A stretch of 22,121 nt of DNA, taken from positions 1 to 22,121 of the IMG/VR virus record IMGVR_UViG_3300006033_000120; one strand, 5' to 3'. Origin of the DNA: a virus. Under the pieces are notes generated by a model. It saw only the letters and a list, made by a program, of their open reading frames with translations, was not told the DNA's origin and made no database searches. Below, piece by piece: positions 1-7,272 of this stretch; the first letter of the stretch is position 1, and every line of letters begins with the position of its first letter. The translations under genes and the position numbers were made by a program.

Positions 1-20
1 GGGTTGAGGTGCAATTACCC

Positions 21-440
21 ATGTTCACCCTGGAAAAAGGCCAGGAGGCCGAACGGCGGACCGGACCCGGGCGCCCGGCCGGTGCCCAGAACAAAACAAC
101 CGAGGCCTGGCGCGACCACCTTACTGCCAAGTATGGAAACCCGCTGGAACGGTTGATGCAGATCGCGACGGCGGACCCAAAGACTCTGATGCGGGGACAA
201 GGGTTGAAGGCCATTGACGCCTTCACCATCCAGATCGCGGCGGCCAAGGTCGCCATGCCCTATCTGATGTCGAAGATGCCGGTGGCGGTCGAGGTGGGCG
301 GGCTGCAGCCCGTATTCCAGCTGATCATCCCGGAATCCCATGCCCAGGCGATCAATGAGCAGGCCGTCCTTGAGGGGGAATCCCGGCGGGTGAATGCCGG
401 GCCGCTGACCGTGGATATTCCGACCGGGGATGAGGGTTAG
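21..440 (+). CDS. Small terminase subunit candidate
   Basis: This 139-residue protein sits directly before the large terminase, where the DNA-recognising small subunit is normally encoded. Its N-terminus has a basic GRPAGAQNKTTEAWRD stretch of the GRPxGxxNKTT type often seen at the start of phage terminase-associated DNA-binding proteins, followed by predicted helices. I saw no clear helix-turn-helix. The reading frame is open from a GTG at 9, but ATG 21 is preferred because GAGGTG at 6-11 gives a Shine-Dalgarno sequence at proper spacing for 21 and would overlap the GTG. The role rests mostly on position; a different small DNA-binding protein is possible. Confidence 0.6.
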   Translation: MFTLEKGQEAERRTGPGRPAGAQNKTTEAWRDHLTAKYGNPLERLMQIATADPKTLMRGQGLKAIDAFTIQIAAAKVAMPYLMSKMPVAVEVGGLQPVFQLIIPESHAQAINEQAVLEGESRRVNAGPLTVDIPTGDEG

Positions 441-444
441 GGAT

Positions 445-1935
445 ATGGCGGCGGGTCTGCGTACATGGGTTTCGCCCGGGCCGGTCGCCAGCGCGTTCTA
501 CCTGTCGGACAGCTATATCAACGGCATCATGGGGCCGGTCGGCTCCGGCAAGACAAGCACCTGCATCATGCGGGCGTTGCGGGTCGGAATCGCGCAGAAC
601 CCGTCGCCGATTGACCGCGTGCGGCGCACGCGCGGGCTGATCATCCGCGACACTTACGAGAATGCCAAGCGCACCGTCATTCCGTCCTGGCAGACCTGGT
701 TCCCGCCAAATCTGGCCGGATCGCAATGGATCGCCGGGCCGCCGGCCAAGCATATCCTGCGCTTCCCCCATCCGAGCGGGGACGGAACCACGGTCGAGAT
801 CGAGGTGATGTTCGTCGGGCTTGGCGAGCACAATGTGGAAGACATTCTGCGCGGCTTCGAGCCGACCTGGGTTTGGATCAATGAGGCGGATCTGACGCCG
901 GAAGCGGTGCTGGATCACGCCATCCTGCGCGTCGGGCGATATCCGTCGATGCTGCATGGCGGCGCCACATGGTCGGGTGTGTGGTGCGACTTCAACGCCT
1001 TCCCCCTGACGTCCTGGTGCTATCGTCGTTTCGTGGCGGAGCCCGCGTCGAATGTGCGGTTCTTTCGGCAGCCGGGTGGCCTGGAGCCGGGGGCGGAGAA
1101 TCTGGAGAACCTGCCGTCCGGCTATTACGAAAAGATCGTGGCGGCGAATGAAAACGACCCCTGGTATGTGGACCGCATGGTGCACAACCTGTTCGCCTAT
1201 CCGCGTGACGGCAAGCCGGTATTCCTGCGGGTCTATAACGACACGCGCCATGCGGTGAATTACGAGCTGCGGCCGGTACAGGGTGTGAAGCTGGCGCTGG
1301 GCTATGACGCCGGAAGAACGCCATCCTGCATTATCGGCCAATATCTGCCGGACTGGCGCTGGATCACGCTGGATGAAATCATTCTGGATGGCGCGATTGC
1401 CGAGGATCTGGCTGAAGCTGTCCTGAAGGTGCTGACGGATCGCTATCCCGATTGGCTGGCGGACAAGAGGGTGATGCTGGAAGCGTCGGGCGATCCGGCT
1501 GCGTCGAACCCGAACGACACGTCCGCGCTGACCTTCCATGACACGCTGCGCCGGGCAACCGGCATCCGCTGGAAACCCGCGCCGGGCAACAATGTGCTGG
1601 ATCCGCGTATCGCCGTGATTGCCCAGGCCTGCGCATTGGACCGGAACGGGAAGCCCGGATTCCTGGTCGGATCGAAAACGCCTGTCATCCGCGAGGCGCT
1701 GAACTTTGGTTATCGCTATGCCGCCATCCAGCGCGCCGGGCGGCTGGAATATGGCGAAAAGCCGGAGAAGAACAGCTATTCGCACCCGATGGACGGGCTG
1801 CAATACGCCATGCTGGGCGCGGGTGGCTATGAGCGGATGCGGTTGAAAAAGCAGGCGGCCAATGATGCGCAGGGGCATGGCGGTGCCAGCGCAGGCAGAC
1901 GGGGGCCGCGCATCACATACAGGATTCCCGGATGA
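445..1935 (+). CDS. Terminase large subunit (DNA packaging ATPase/nuclease)
   Basis: The large terminase docks on the portal, pumps DNA into the prohead and cuts the concatemer. From the start at 445 (496 residues) the Walker A motif GPVGSGKT is at residues 30-37, a Walker B-like strand WVWINEAD with the catalytic glutamate is near 142-149, and the C-terminal RNase H-type nuclease shows candidate metal-binding aspartates at about D288 (GYDAG), D350 (SGDPA) and D450 (SHPMDGLQYA). The length is normal for the family. An in-frame ATG at 430 would overlap the upstream gene; ATG 445 has GAGGG at 432-436 eight bases upstream and is preferred. The stop overlaps the next start as ATGA. Confidence 0.93.
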   Translation: MAAGLRTWVSPGPVASAFYLSDSYINGIMGPVGSGKTSTCIMRALRVGIAQNPSPIDRVRRTRGLIIRDTYENAKRTVIPSWQTWFPPNLAGSQWIAGPPAKHILRFPHPSGDGTTVEIEVMFVGLGEHNVEDILRGFEPTWVWINEADLTPEAVLDHAILRVGRYPSMLHGGATWSGVWCDFNAFPLTSWCYRRFVAEPASNVRFFRQPGGLEPGAENLENLPSGYYEKIVAANENDPWYVDRMVHNLFAYPRDGKPVFLRVYNDTRHAVNYELRPVQGVKLALGYDAGRTPSCIIGQYLPDWRWITLDEIILDGAIAEDLAEAVLKVLTDRYPDWLADKRVMLEASGDPAASNPNDTSALTFHDTLRRATGIRWKPAPGNNVLDPRIAVIAQACALDRNGKPGFLVGSKTPVIREALNFGYRYAAIQRAGRLEYGEKPEKNSYSHPMDGLQYAMLGAGGYERMRLKKQAANDAQGHGGASAGRRGPRITYRIPG

Positions 1936-2285
1936 TGGATCGCGATATTTCAAGGTCTTATGGCCCGTCGCTTCCGGTAACAGGCGATGATTACGCCGCC
2001 CTGGCGCGGGAAGCGCCGAAGCCGGTCCGCCTGCGCGTGGCTGAAAGCAGGGCGCGCGCGGAAGCGGAAGGAATGGCGCGGGTGGAAGTGACGGTGCCGG
2101 CGCGTTTCGCCCCGCTGGTGCGACTGGTCGCGGGCGCGCTGACCCATCCCAATAGCGAGGTCGTTTTTCGCTGCGTTTCCCTGCTGACGGTGTTGCAGGA
2201 TCTGATGGGGCGTCGGCCGCGCGGGGCGCGCAGGCGGCGGCGGTCCTGCGGCGGTTCCGGGGGGGGGCACGATGTGGCGGCATAG
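1932..2285 (+). CDS. Hypothetical protein, 117 aa
   Basis: I do not recognise this protein. The start overlaps the terminase stop as ATGA, and third-position GC is high throughout, which supports real coding. The N-terminal half is charged and helical (residues about 20-50). A hydrophobic patch with VRLVAGALTHPNSEVVF and CVSLLTVLQDLMG follows at about 63-95. The C-terminus is a strongly basic run (GRRPRGARRRRR) that could bind nucleic acid. A second ATG directly follows the first, so the true start could be 1935. Its place between terminase and portal is usual for small packaging or head accessory proteins, but no function can be assigned. Confidence 0.65.
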   Translation: MMDRDISRSYGPSLPVTGDDYAALAREAPKPVRLRVAESRARAEAEGMARVEVTVPARFAPLVRLVAGALTHPNSEVVFRCVSLLTVLQDLMGRRPRGARRRRRSCGGSGGGHDVAA

Positions 2286-2499
2286 ACGCCCGCGCCGGTC
2301 GCGCCCGCCGGCTGTTGGGCCGGACAATTGGAAATTTCCTACCCGCGACCGGTTGGCGGCGACACAGGGGCCGTCCGAGCCGGAAACACCGTCCAGGCTG
2401 CGCGCCAGGGCGGCAGCGATGCGCGCGGCCGGGGATGGCGAGCTGGCCGATGATCTGGAAGCCCGCGCCAGGCGGATGGAGGGGTGCGAGGATGATTGA
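2272..2499 (+). CDS. Hypothetical basic protein, 75 aa
   Basis: A small protein not recognised from family knowledge. It begins inside the end of the previous gene (14-base overlap) and ends eight bases inside the next, forming part of a compressed chain. GGGGGGG just upstream offers a purine-rich ribosome binding region. The N-terminus is rich in Arg and Pro (MWRHRRPRRSRPP). The C-terminal half has a helical pattern (RLRARAAAMRAAGDGELADDLEARARRME). Third codon positions are GC-rich, which supports coding. It may be a small regulator or packaging accessory, but this is guesswork. Confidence 0.55.
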   Translation: MWRHRRPRRSRPPAVGPDNWKFPTRDRLAATQGPSEPETPSRLRARAAAMRAAGDGELADDLEARARRMEGCEDD

Positions 2500-3004
2500 A
2501 ATCCGGGCGGCCAATTGGCGCGACGTGTCTTTCGTGGCGTCCGCGATGCGCGATTGGGATTGGCGGGAGATCTGGGCGACGCGGTCGCGCATCGACCCGG
2601 CCGGGCTTGCCTATCAGTTGGTGACGATGTCGCCCTGGGCCTGGACGGCGGGTGAAATCCGCGATGATCGCTATCACCCGATTGCCGCCCTGGGGGCTGC
2701 CCAGCAATGGCCGGGCGTGGCGCATGCCTGGATGTTCGCAACGCCGGATTTCAGGAAGGTGGCGCGCGCGGTGACCGATCACGCGCTTGCGGTTTTCAAG
2801 CCGGCGCTGCTGGATGCGGGGCTGCGGCGGCTGGAATGCCACAGCATGGCAGGACATGGGGCCGCGCATCGCTGGCTGCGCCGGCTGGGCGCGCGGATCG
2901 AAAATGCGGACAGTGGATCGGGCGGGGCGGTGCCGGCATTCGGCGCGGACGGCCAGACCTTTTACCGGTTCGTCTGGTTGGCGGAACCGCAAGACGCTTC
3001 CTGA
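2492..3004 (+). CDS. GNAT-like protein resembling T7 gp13 (DUF2833 type)
   Basis: The 170-residue product has the layout of the GNAT-like proteins encoded near the connector in T7-type phages (T7 gp13). It has an N-terminal strand-helix MIEIRAANWRDVSFVASAM, a central strand with GVAHAWMFATPDF (about 75-87), and a C-terminal helix-strand GHGAAHRWLRRLGARIE (about 121-137) of the form seen at the end of acetyltransferase folds. The canonical acetyl-CoA loop (Q/RxxGxG/A) is not evident, so enzyme activity is doubtful. The frame is open upstream to about 2315, but ATG 2492 gives a coherent N-terminus, overlaps the previous stop by eight bases and is preceded by GGAGGGG at 2478-2484. T7 gp13 is needed for virion assembly; the same role here is inferred. 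Confidence 0.65.
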   Translation: MIEIRAANWRDVSFVASAMRDWDWREIWATRSRIDPAGLAYQLVTMSPWAWTAGEIRDDRYHPIAALGAAQQWPGVAHAWMFATPDFRKVARAVTDHALAVFKPALLDAGLRRLECHSMAGHGAAHRWLRRLGARIENADSGSGGAVPAFGADGQTFYRFVWLAEPQDAS

Positions 3005-3034
3005 AAGCGGAAGCCTTTTCGTTTCGCGCGGGTT

Positions 3035-3074
3035 TCCATCATCCTTCGCACCCACTGGGAAAGCCGACGATGGA
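3035..3074. repeat. Intergenic inverted repeat with minus-oriented GTCGGC-TTCCC motif
   Basis: TCCATC at 3035-3040 is the exact reverse complement of GATGGA at 3069-3074. Between them GGGAAAGCCGACG (3057-3069) is the reverse complement of CGTCGGCTTTCCC, the motif found on the + strand in the gaps at 6131, 7226 and 21468. The right arm leads into the strong ribosome binding site of the next gene, so a folded RNA could affect its translation. There is no T-run, so this is not an intrinsic terminator. The gap (3005-3086) is one of the longest in the window. Confidence 0.45.
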
Positions 3075-3086
3075 GGAGGGGGCGAA

Positions 3087-3290
3087 ATGTGTGTTGCAAG
3101 CTCACCTTCGCCCTCTCCAGCCCCGGCCCCGGCCCCGATACCCAGCAAATCCGATCAGGACGTACAGGATGAGCGCCGCGCCGAACTGCGTCGGCGGCGG
3201 CTTGCCCTGGGCCGGCAGAACAGCATTCTGACCGGTGGCGAGGGCGCGTTGGGCGCGGCCCCGGTTCAGACCAAGACCCTGGGGGCCTGA
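3087..3290 (+). CDS. Small MC-start Pro/Arg-rich virion assembly protein candidate
   Basis: This 67-residue protein begins MC, continues with a Ser/Pro/Ala run (about 5-20) and ends in a basic helix followed by LGRQNSILTGGEGALG and a terminal KTLGA. Small proteins of this build (MC, proline tract, RRR..GR.SILTGG..G) are common beside the connector in podoviruses. The C-terminus also recalls that of T7 gp7.3, a small tail-assembly protein, but that link is only a resemblance. The start is fixed by GGAGGAGGGGG at 3072-3082, close upstream of ATG 3087. The frame is open much further upstream, but that part overlaps the previous gene as a shadow. The portal starts three bases after its stop. Confidence 0.6.
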   Translation: MCVASSPSPSPAPAPAPIPSKSDQDVQDERRAELRRRRLALGRQNSILTGGEGALGAAPVQTKTLGA

Positions 3291-3292
3291 CC

Positions 3293-4948
3293 ATGCCCCC
3301 AACCAAGGATCAGGATCTGCTGGCCCGCAACCGCGCGGCCTTCACCGCACGCAAACCCTATGAGCAGTTGTGGGACGAGGTTGCGGAACGCATGTGCCCG
3401 GAAATGGCCGGGTTCGGCAGCGATGCCGAAAAGCGGATGGAAGCGTCGCTGTATGACAAGGCGCGGGATTCCAGCCCGATGCTGGCGCTGACCCGGTTGC
3501 AATCGGTGCTGTATCAGGGGCTGACGCCGCGCGATTACCGTTGGCATGGGCTGGGTATTATCGAGGATCCCGATCTGGAGGAGTACCAGCCGGTCAAGGT
3601 CTGGCTGGAGCGCTATGCCAAGATCCTGTTCACGCGGCGCTATGACCCGCGCGCCGGATTCGACGCCATGCTGCCGAATTTGTACCGCACGGGCGGGCTG
3701 TTCGGGACCGCGCCCATCCTGCAGGAAAGCGGCGGCAGGGGTTTGCCGATGCGCTATCGGGCACTGGATCTGCGCGAAACCGCGCTGGAAACCGATGCCT
3801 GGCAGAAAATCACGGCGCTGCATCGCCGGTTCCGGCTGACCGCGCGGCAGATCGAGGGGGCATATCCCGGGGCCGATCTGCCGAGCTGGTTGCGCACGGC
3901 GATCAAGGGCAATGGGTCCGAGCGGTTCGAAATCCGCCATTCCATCGTGCCGCGCCCGGATGGCGAGGAAGGCGCGCGGGCCACGCGGCGGATGCCGTTC
4001 CGATCCTGCCACATGCTGGCGGACGGGCATGTGCTGCGCGACAGCGGCTATCAGCGGCTGCGCGCCTATGGCTTCTTCTGGGAACGGTATGCCGGCTGGC
4101 CCTATGGCGTCGGTCCCGGTGCGCGGGTGCTGGCGGATGTGAAGGAGTTGTTCACCTACGTCATCACCACGACACGCATGGGCATGAAACAGACCGATCC
4201 GCCCACGATGTGGTCGGATGATGTGGATGTGGATTCGCTGGATCTGAACCCGGGCGCCCATAATCAGGGGATGATGGACTTTGCCGGGCGCGCACTGTTC
4301 CAGACCCTGGCGGTGCAGGGCAATCCGGTTCTGGGCCTGGAGATGCAGGACCGCAAGGTGCGCCAGATCCAGGAGGCATTCCACAACGCGGCCTTTTCCC
4401 TGCTGGAGCCGAATGACCGCGAAATGACGGCGACGGAAGTGCTGGAGCGGGTCCGCCAGAACCGGTCGATGGTGTCGCCCGTGGTCGGCGGGGCGGAAAC
4501 CTATTGGCTGAATGAGCAGATCGACAACGAGCTGCACGCGCTGTCGCAGGAGCGCCAGCCGAATGGCGAGCCGCTATTGCCGCCCCCGCCGCGCGAGCTG
4601 GAAGGGTTGTCGATCCGGGCGACCTATAAAAGCCCGCTGACCCAGGCGACGCAGGCCGATGAGGCCAGTTCCACGGTCAACTATCTGCGGCTATGCGCGG
4701 AGTTGGCGCCGGAAGAGGCGGCAAAGCTGGTGGATCGGAAGGAAGCGCTGCGCGTGATCGCCAAAGGCATGTCCGTGCCGGCGCATGTGCTGCGTTCGCG
4801 CGCGGCGGTGGCGCGGATCGAGGAAGGCGAGATGCAGGAGGCCGAGCAGATGCGCCAGATGGCACAGGTGCAGATGGCGGCGGAAGCGATGGGGCAGGCA
4901 TCGCCCATGGTCAATGCGCTGGCGAATAATCGCGCGGTGTCGTCATGA
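3293..4948 (+). CDS. Portal protein (T7 gp8-like head-tail connector)
   Basis: The dodecameric portal forms the DNA channel at one vertex, nucleates head assembly and binds terminase and then the tail. The 551 residues match the usual size of T7-type connectors (T7 gp8 is about 536). The N-terminus has the family pattern: RKPYEQLWDEVAERMCPE at about 20-37, then LTRLQSVLYQGLTPRDYRWHGL near 67-88. A Gln/Met-rich helix with YLRLCAELAPEEAAKLVDR, MSVPAHVLRS and EEGEMQEAEQMRQMAQVQM closes the C-terminus, like the barrel-extension tails of connectors. It lies between packaging and capsid genes, as expected. Its stop overlaps the next start as ATGA. Confidence 0.92.
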   Translation: MPPTKDQDLLARNRAAFTARKPYEQLWDEVAERMCPEMAGFGSDAEKRMEASLYDKARDSSPMLALTRLQSVLYQGLTPRDYRWHGLGIIEDPDLEEYQPVKVWLERYAKILFTRRYDPRAGFDAMLPNLYRTGGLFGTAPILQESGGRGLPMRYRALDLRETALETDAWQKITALHRRFRLTARQIEGAYPGADLPSWLRTAIKGNGSERFEIRHSIVPRPDGEEGARATRRMPFRSCHMLADGHVLRDSGYQRLRAYGFFWERYAGWPYGVGPGARVLADVKELFTYVITTTRMGMKQTDPPTMWSDDVDVDSLDLNPGAHNQGMMDFAGRALFQTLAVQGNPVLGLEMQDRKVRQIQEAFHNAAFSLLEPNDREMTATEVLERVRQNRSMVSPVVGGAETYWLNEQIDNELHALSQERQPNGEPLLPPPPRELEGLSIRATYKSPLTQATQADEASSTVNYLRLCAELAPEEAAKLVDRKEALRVIAKGMSVPAHVLRSRAAVARIEEGEMQEAEQMRQMAQVQMAAEAMGQASPMVNALANNRAVSS

Positions 4949-5232
4949 CCGGGCTGGTGGACAGAATCGCGGCGCGGCTGGGCATGGCCCAGGCCCGGTG
5001 GCGCCGTGTGTTCGCCGGCGATGACGGGCAGCGCGTGCTGGCGGAAATCGCCCGCTTTCTGGAAATCGACCGGCCCGCCTATGTCAAGGGCGATGCTGAA
5101 GCCGTGACCGCGCGCGCGATCAAGCGCGATCTGTGGCGCTTCATTGAAACCAATCTGCAGGCGACGCCGCAGGAGTTGCAGGCCATCGCGGCAAGGCTTG
5201 CCAAGGCCAGCGAGAAGGAAATCAGCGGATGA
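4945..5232 (+). CDS. Bbp19-like phage head protein
   Basis: The 95-residue product resembles the small Bbp19 family of Bordetella phage BPP-1 and relatives: a central FAGDDGQRVLAEIARFLEIDRPAY segment followed by a GDAEAVTARAIKRDLWRFIE helix, matching the family theme of 'GxxVLxxLxrF ... dp ... EGrR'. Family members lie between portal and scaffold genes, as here. The role is not established; a structural or assembly helper is likely. It is linked to its neighbours on both sides by ATGA overlaps, which suggests coupled translation with portal and scaffold. Confidence 0.65.
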   Translation: MTGLVDRIAARLGMAQARWRRVFAGDDGQRVLAEIARFLEIDRPAYVKGDAEAVTARAIKRDLWRFIETNLQATPQELQAIAARLAKASEKEISG

Positions 5233-6128
5233 GACGCAAACTGTTGTCCATGACGGGTTTGTCATTCATGGCCGCCGCAGCCCCTTGGCTGTGCGGCATC
5301 GAGGGCAACGGGGATGATGGCGGTGCGGGTGGCGGCGGCAATCCGCCGCCCGCCGATGGCGGCAAGGCCCCACCCGCCGATGGCGGCAATCCGCCCCCCG
5401 CCGATGGCGGCAAGGTGCCGCCCGCCGATGGCGGCAAGACACCGCCCGCCGATGGCGGCAAGACACCGCCCGCCGATGGCGGCAATCCACCGCCTGCTGA
5501 TGGCAGCAAGGCCCCGCCCGTACCGTTCGCCAGCCTGTCCGAGCCGGATCGCGCTGTCCTGAAGGAGCTTGGCTTCGATGATCCGGCCAAGGCGTTGGAG
5601 GCGCTGAAGGACCATGCCGGGCGGGCGAAGGATTTGCCCGCCAAGCCGGAAGATTTCGATTTTGCCCCCCCGTCGGATATGCCGGAAGACCTGCCATATG
5701 ACGCGGCGTTGGCGGACGCCTTCCGCAAGATCGGGGTCGATGAAAAGCTGACCAAATCCCAGGCCAAGGCGCTGCATGATTTCTGGGTAGCTGATCAGGT
5801 GGCACGGCATCGGGACTATGTGAAAGGCCTGGAGGAGGCAAAAGACAAGGCTTGGCAGGAATTGCGGCGCATCGATCCGCGCTGGCGCGGCGATGGCGGC
5901 AAGCAGCTGGTGGACCGGGTGCAGGCCTTCGTGCGCGGCAAGGGGCCGCCCGGCCTGGCGGACGAGCTGGTCCTGACCCATGAGGGTAATAAGCCCCTGC
6001 TAATCGCCTTTTTCGAGGAATTGTCGCGCGACTATGCCGAAGACGACTTCGTGTCCGGCCAGCCCGGCGGCGCGAGCGACCGTTCCCTGGCGGAAGAGAT
6101 GTACCCGACCATGCAAAAGAAATCCTGA
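5229..6128 (+). CDS. Scaffolding protein candidate with octapeptide repeat
   Basis: Position directly before the capsid gene, acidic helical C-terminal two thirds and lack of enzyme motifs fit an internal scaffold that shapes the prohead. Residues 1-22 (MRRK, then LLSMTGLSFMAAAAPWLC) look like a short signal or membrane segment, unusual for a cytoplasmic scaffold; there is no proper lipobox before C22. Residues about 35-97 are seven tandem copies of an eight-residue unit (GGxxPPAD) and a partial eighth. From about 100 onward come SLSEPDRAVLKELGFDDPAKALEALKDHAGR, the KPEDFDFAPP and DAALADAFRKIGVDEKLTKSQAKALHDFW motifs and a closing acidic helix, as in many phage scaffolds. ATG 5229 has AAGGAA upstream and overlaps the previous stop. 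Confidence 0.72.
   Translation: MRRKLLSMTGLSFMAAAAPWLCGIEGNGDDGGAGGGGNPPPADGGKAPPADGGNPPPADGGKVPPADGGKTPPADGGKTPPADGGNPPPADGSKAPPVPFASLSEPDRAVLKELGFDDPAKALEALKDHAGRAKDLPAKPEDFDFAPPSDMPEDLPYDAALADAFRKIGVDEKLTKSQAKALHDFWVADQVARHRDYVKGLEEAKDKAWQELRRIDPRWRGDGGKQLVDRVQAFVRGKGPPGLADELVLTHEGNKPLLIAFFEELSRDYAEDDFVSGQPGGASDRSLAEEMYPTMQKKS
5333..5506 (+). repeat. 24-bp tandem repeat, about seven copies, in the scaffold gene
   Basis: A 24-base unit beginning GGCGGCAA and ending GCCCGCCGAT recurs in register about seven times, encoding GG(K/N)xPPAD. The fifth and sixth copies are identical; the others differ mainly at the codons after GGCGGCAA (aat ccg, aag gcc, aag gtg, aag aca). The last copy has decayed (GCCTGCTGAT, GGCAGC). 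Because the unit is a multiple of three, slippage or unequal recombination would change linker length without shifting the frame. Confidence 0.9.
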
Positions 6129-6130
6129 CC

Positions 6131-6156
6131 GTCTGGCCTTCCCAGGTTCAGAAGGC
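6131..6156 (+). repeat. Hairpin between scaffold and capsid genes
   Basis: GCCTTC (6136-6141) and GAAGGC (6151-6156) form a perfect six-base stem with a nine-base loop; the sequence starts with GTCTGGCCTTCCC, a variant of the motif seen in three other gaps. No T-run follows, so termination is unlikely. It may stabilise or process the mRNA ahead of the highly expressed capsid gene. Confidence 0.5.
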
Positions 6157-6190
6157 GGCCCAGCCCGCCATCACAGGAAAGGATGAATAG

Positions 6191-7195
6191 ATGGCAACCG
6201 TAAACCAGAGCAGTGATGTTCGGACGCTTCTGGACTTCGCGAAGGAGACCGAAAACAAGAAGGCCGCCAAGATCGTCCAGATGATGGAGAAGAAAAATCC
6301 CATCCTGCGCTATCTGCCCTATGTGCCGGCGAATGACGGCACGTCGCATCTGACCACGCGGAACATCGCGCTGCCGACGTCCAGTGCGCGCATGATCAAT
6401 CAGGGCTTCGCGAAGTCCAAGGGCCGGTCTGTGCAGATCAAGGTCGGCACGACCATGTTCGGCGTGATTTCCCAGGTTGATGCGCGGCTGATCGACAACA
6501 GCGGCGATCCGGCCGGGCATCGGCTGAATATGGAGCGCAGCTATATCGCGGGCATGGCGAACGACCAGTCCGACTATCTGTTCTATGCGTCGAACGCGGC
6601 CGATCCGCGCCTGTTCAACGGCATCTGTACCGAGCTTGGCTCGCTGTCCGGCCCCTATGCGGATCAGATCATCGACGCGGGCGGGACCGGTTCGGACAAT
6701 ACCAGCGTGATTTTCACCGTGCTGGGCGAGGATACCATTCACGGCATCTTCCCGCAGGGTAGCCAGGTCGGCCTGAAGACGGAGGATATGGGCAAGAATC
6801 TGGTCAAGGATGACGAAGGCAAGGAATATGCGGCCTGGCAGACCCTGTATGAATGGGATAACGGGATCGTGGTTCGCGATCCGCGCTATCTCTGCCGCAT
6901 CGCCAATATCGACGTGTCCAATCTGGCGACGTTCGGCACGGAAAGCGACAGCAGCGCCAATCTGCTGCGCCTGTTCATCGAGGCCTATCACCGGCTGGAA
7001 GACCTGGACGCAGGTGTGCCGGTCATCCTGTGCAACCGCGCGGTCAAGCAGTGGCTGGATATCCAGGCCATGGAGAAGAAGAACGCCGCGCTGGGCATCA
7101 TGGATGTGGCCGGGCGGCCGGTAACCAGTTTCTGGCAAATCCCGATCGAGCGCACCGATTCCCTGCTGACCACAGAGGCGCGCGTGGTCGCCTAG
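6191..7195 (+). CDS. Major capsid protein (epsilon15 gp7 / BPP-1 Bbp17 type)
   Basis: The 334-residue protein has the size and features of the HK97-fold shell proteins of epsilon15 and BPP-1. The N-terminus reads TLLDFAKETENKKAAKIVQMMEKKNPILRYLPYVPAND, then TTRNIALPTSSARMINQG and a long SYIAGMANDQSDYLFYASNAADPRLFNGI segment near 116-145, followed by the C-terminal LFIEAYHRLEDLDAGVPVILCNRAVKQWLD. It lies between scaffold and cement genes in the BPP-1 order. AAGGA at 6179-6183 gives a good ribosome binding site seven bases before ATG 6191. The 62-base gap upstream contains a hairpin, consistent with separate control of this abundant protein. Confidence 0.88.
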   Translation: MATVNQSSDVRTLLDFAKETENKKAAKIVQMMEKKNPILRYLPYVPANDGTSHLTTRNIALPTSSARMINQGFAKSKGRSVQIKVGTTMFGVISQVDARLIDNSGDPAGHRLNMERSYIAGMANDQSDYLFYASNAADPRLFNGICTELGSLSGPYADQIIDAGGTGSDNTSVIFTVLGEDTIHGIFPQGSQVGLKTEDMGKNLVKDDEGKEYAAWQTLYEWDNGIVVRDPRYLCRIANIDVSNLATFGTESDSSANLLRLFIEAYHRLEDLDAGVPVILCNRAVKQWLDIQAMEKKNAALGIMDVAGRPVTSFWQIPIERTDSLLTTEARVVA

Positions 7196-7217
7196 CCCAT
7201 CGTTGCGGTCATTCCTG

Positions 7218-7254
7218 CGGTTCATCGTCGGCCTTCCCGGAACTGACGAAACCG
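7218..7254 (+). repeat. Hairpin upstream of the cement gene with GTCGGC-TTCCC motif
   Basis: CGGTT (7218-7222) pairs with AACCG (7250-7254) and CGTC (7226-7229) with GACG (7245-7248), separated by a small internal loop. CGTCGGCCTTCCC (7226-7238) and CTGACGAAA (7243-7251) both recur in the gap before the endolysin gene. The strong ribosome binding site AAGGAGG (7261-7267) follows just outside the hairpin. There is no T-run. Confidence 0.55.
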
Positions 7255-7272
7255 TAAGGAAAGGAGGGCGCC

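Noticed and set aside
5262-5981. Minus-strand frame with an AAIGG repeat
   Set aside because: It is the reverse reading of the scaffold gene's tandem repeat and has no other support.
6136-6156. Intrinsic terminator before the capsid gene
   Set aside because: The hairpin is good, but no T-run follows, so it is listed only as an inverted repeat.
6183-6203. Six-codon leader ORF (MNRWQP) overlapping the capsid start
   Set aside because: Such short frames arise often by chance, and the AAGGA site is better placed for the capsid ATG.
7196-7272. Sigma70-type promoter before the cement gene
   Set aside because: No convincing -35/-10 pair at 16-18 base spacing was found here or in the other gaps; the hairpin motif is the only clear signal.
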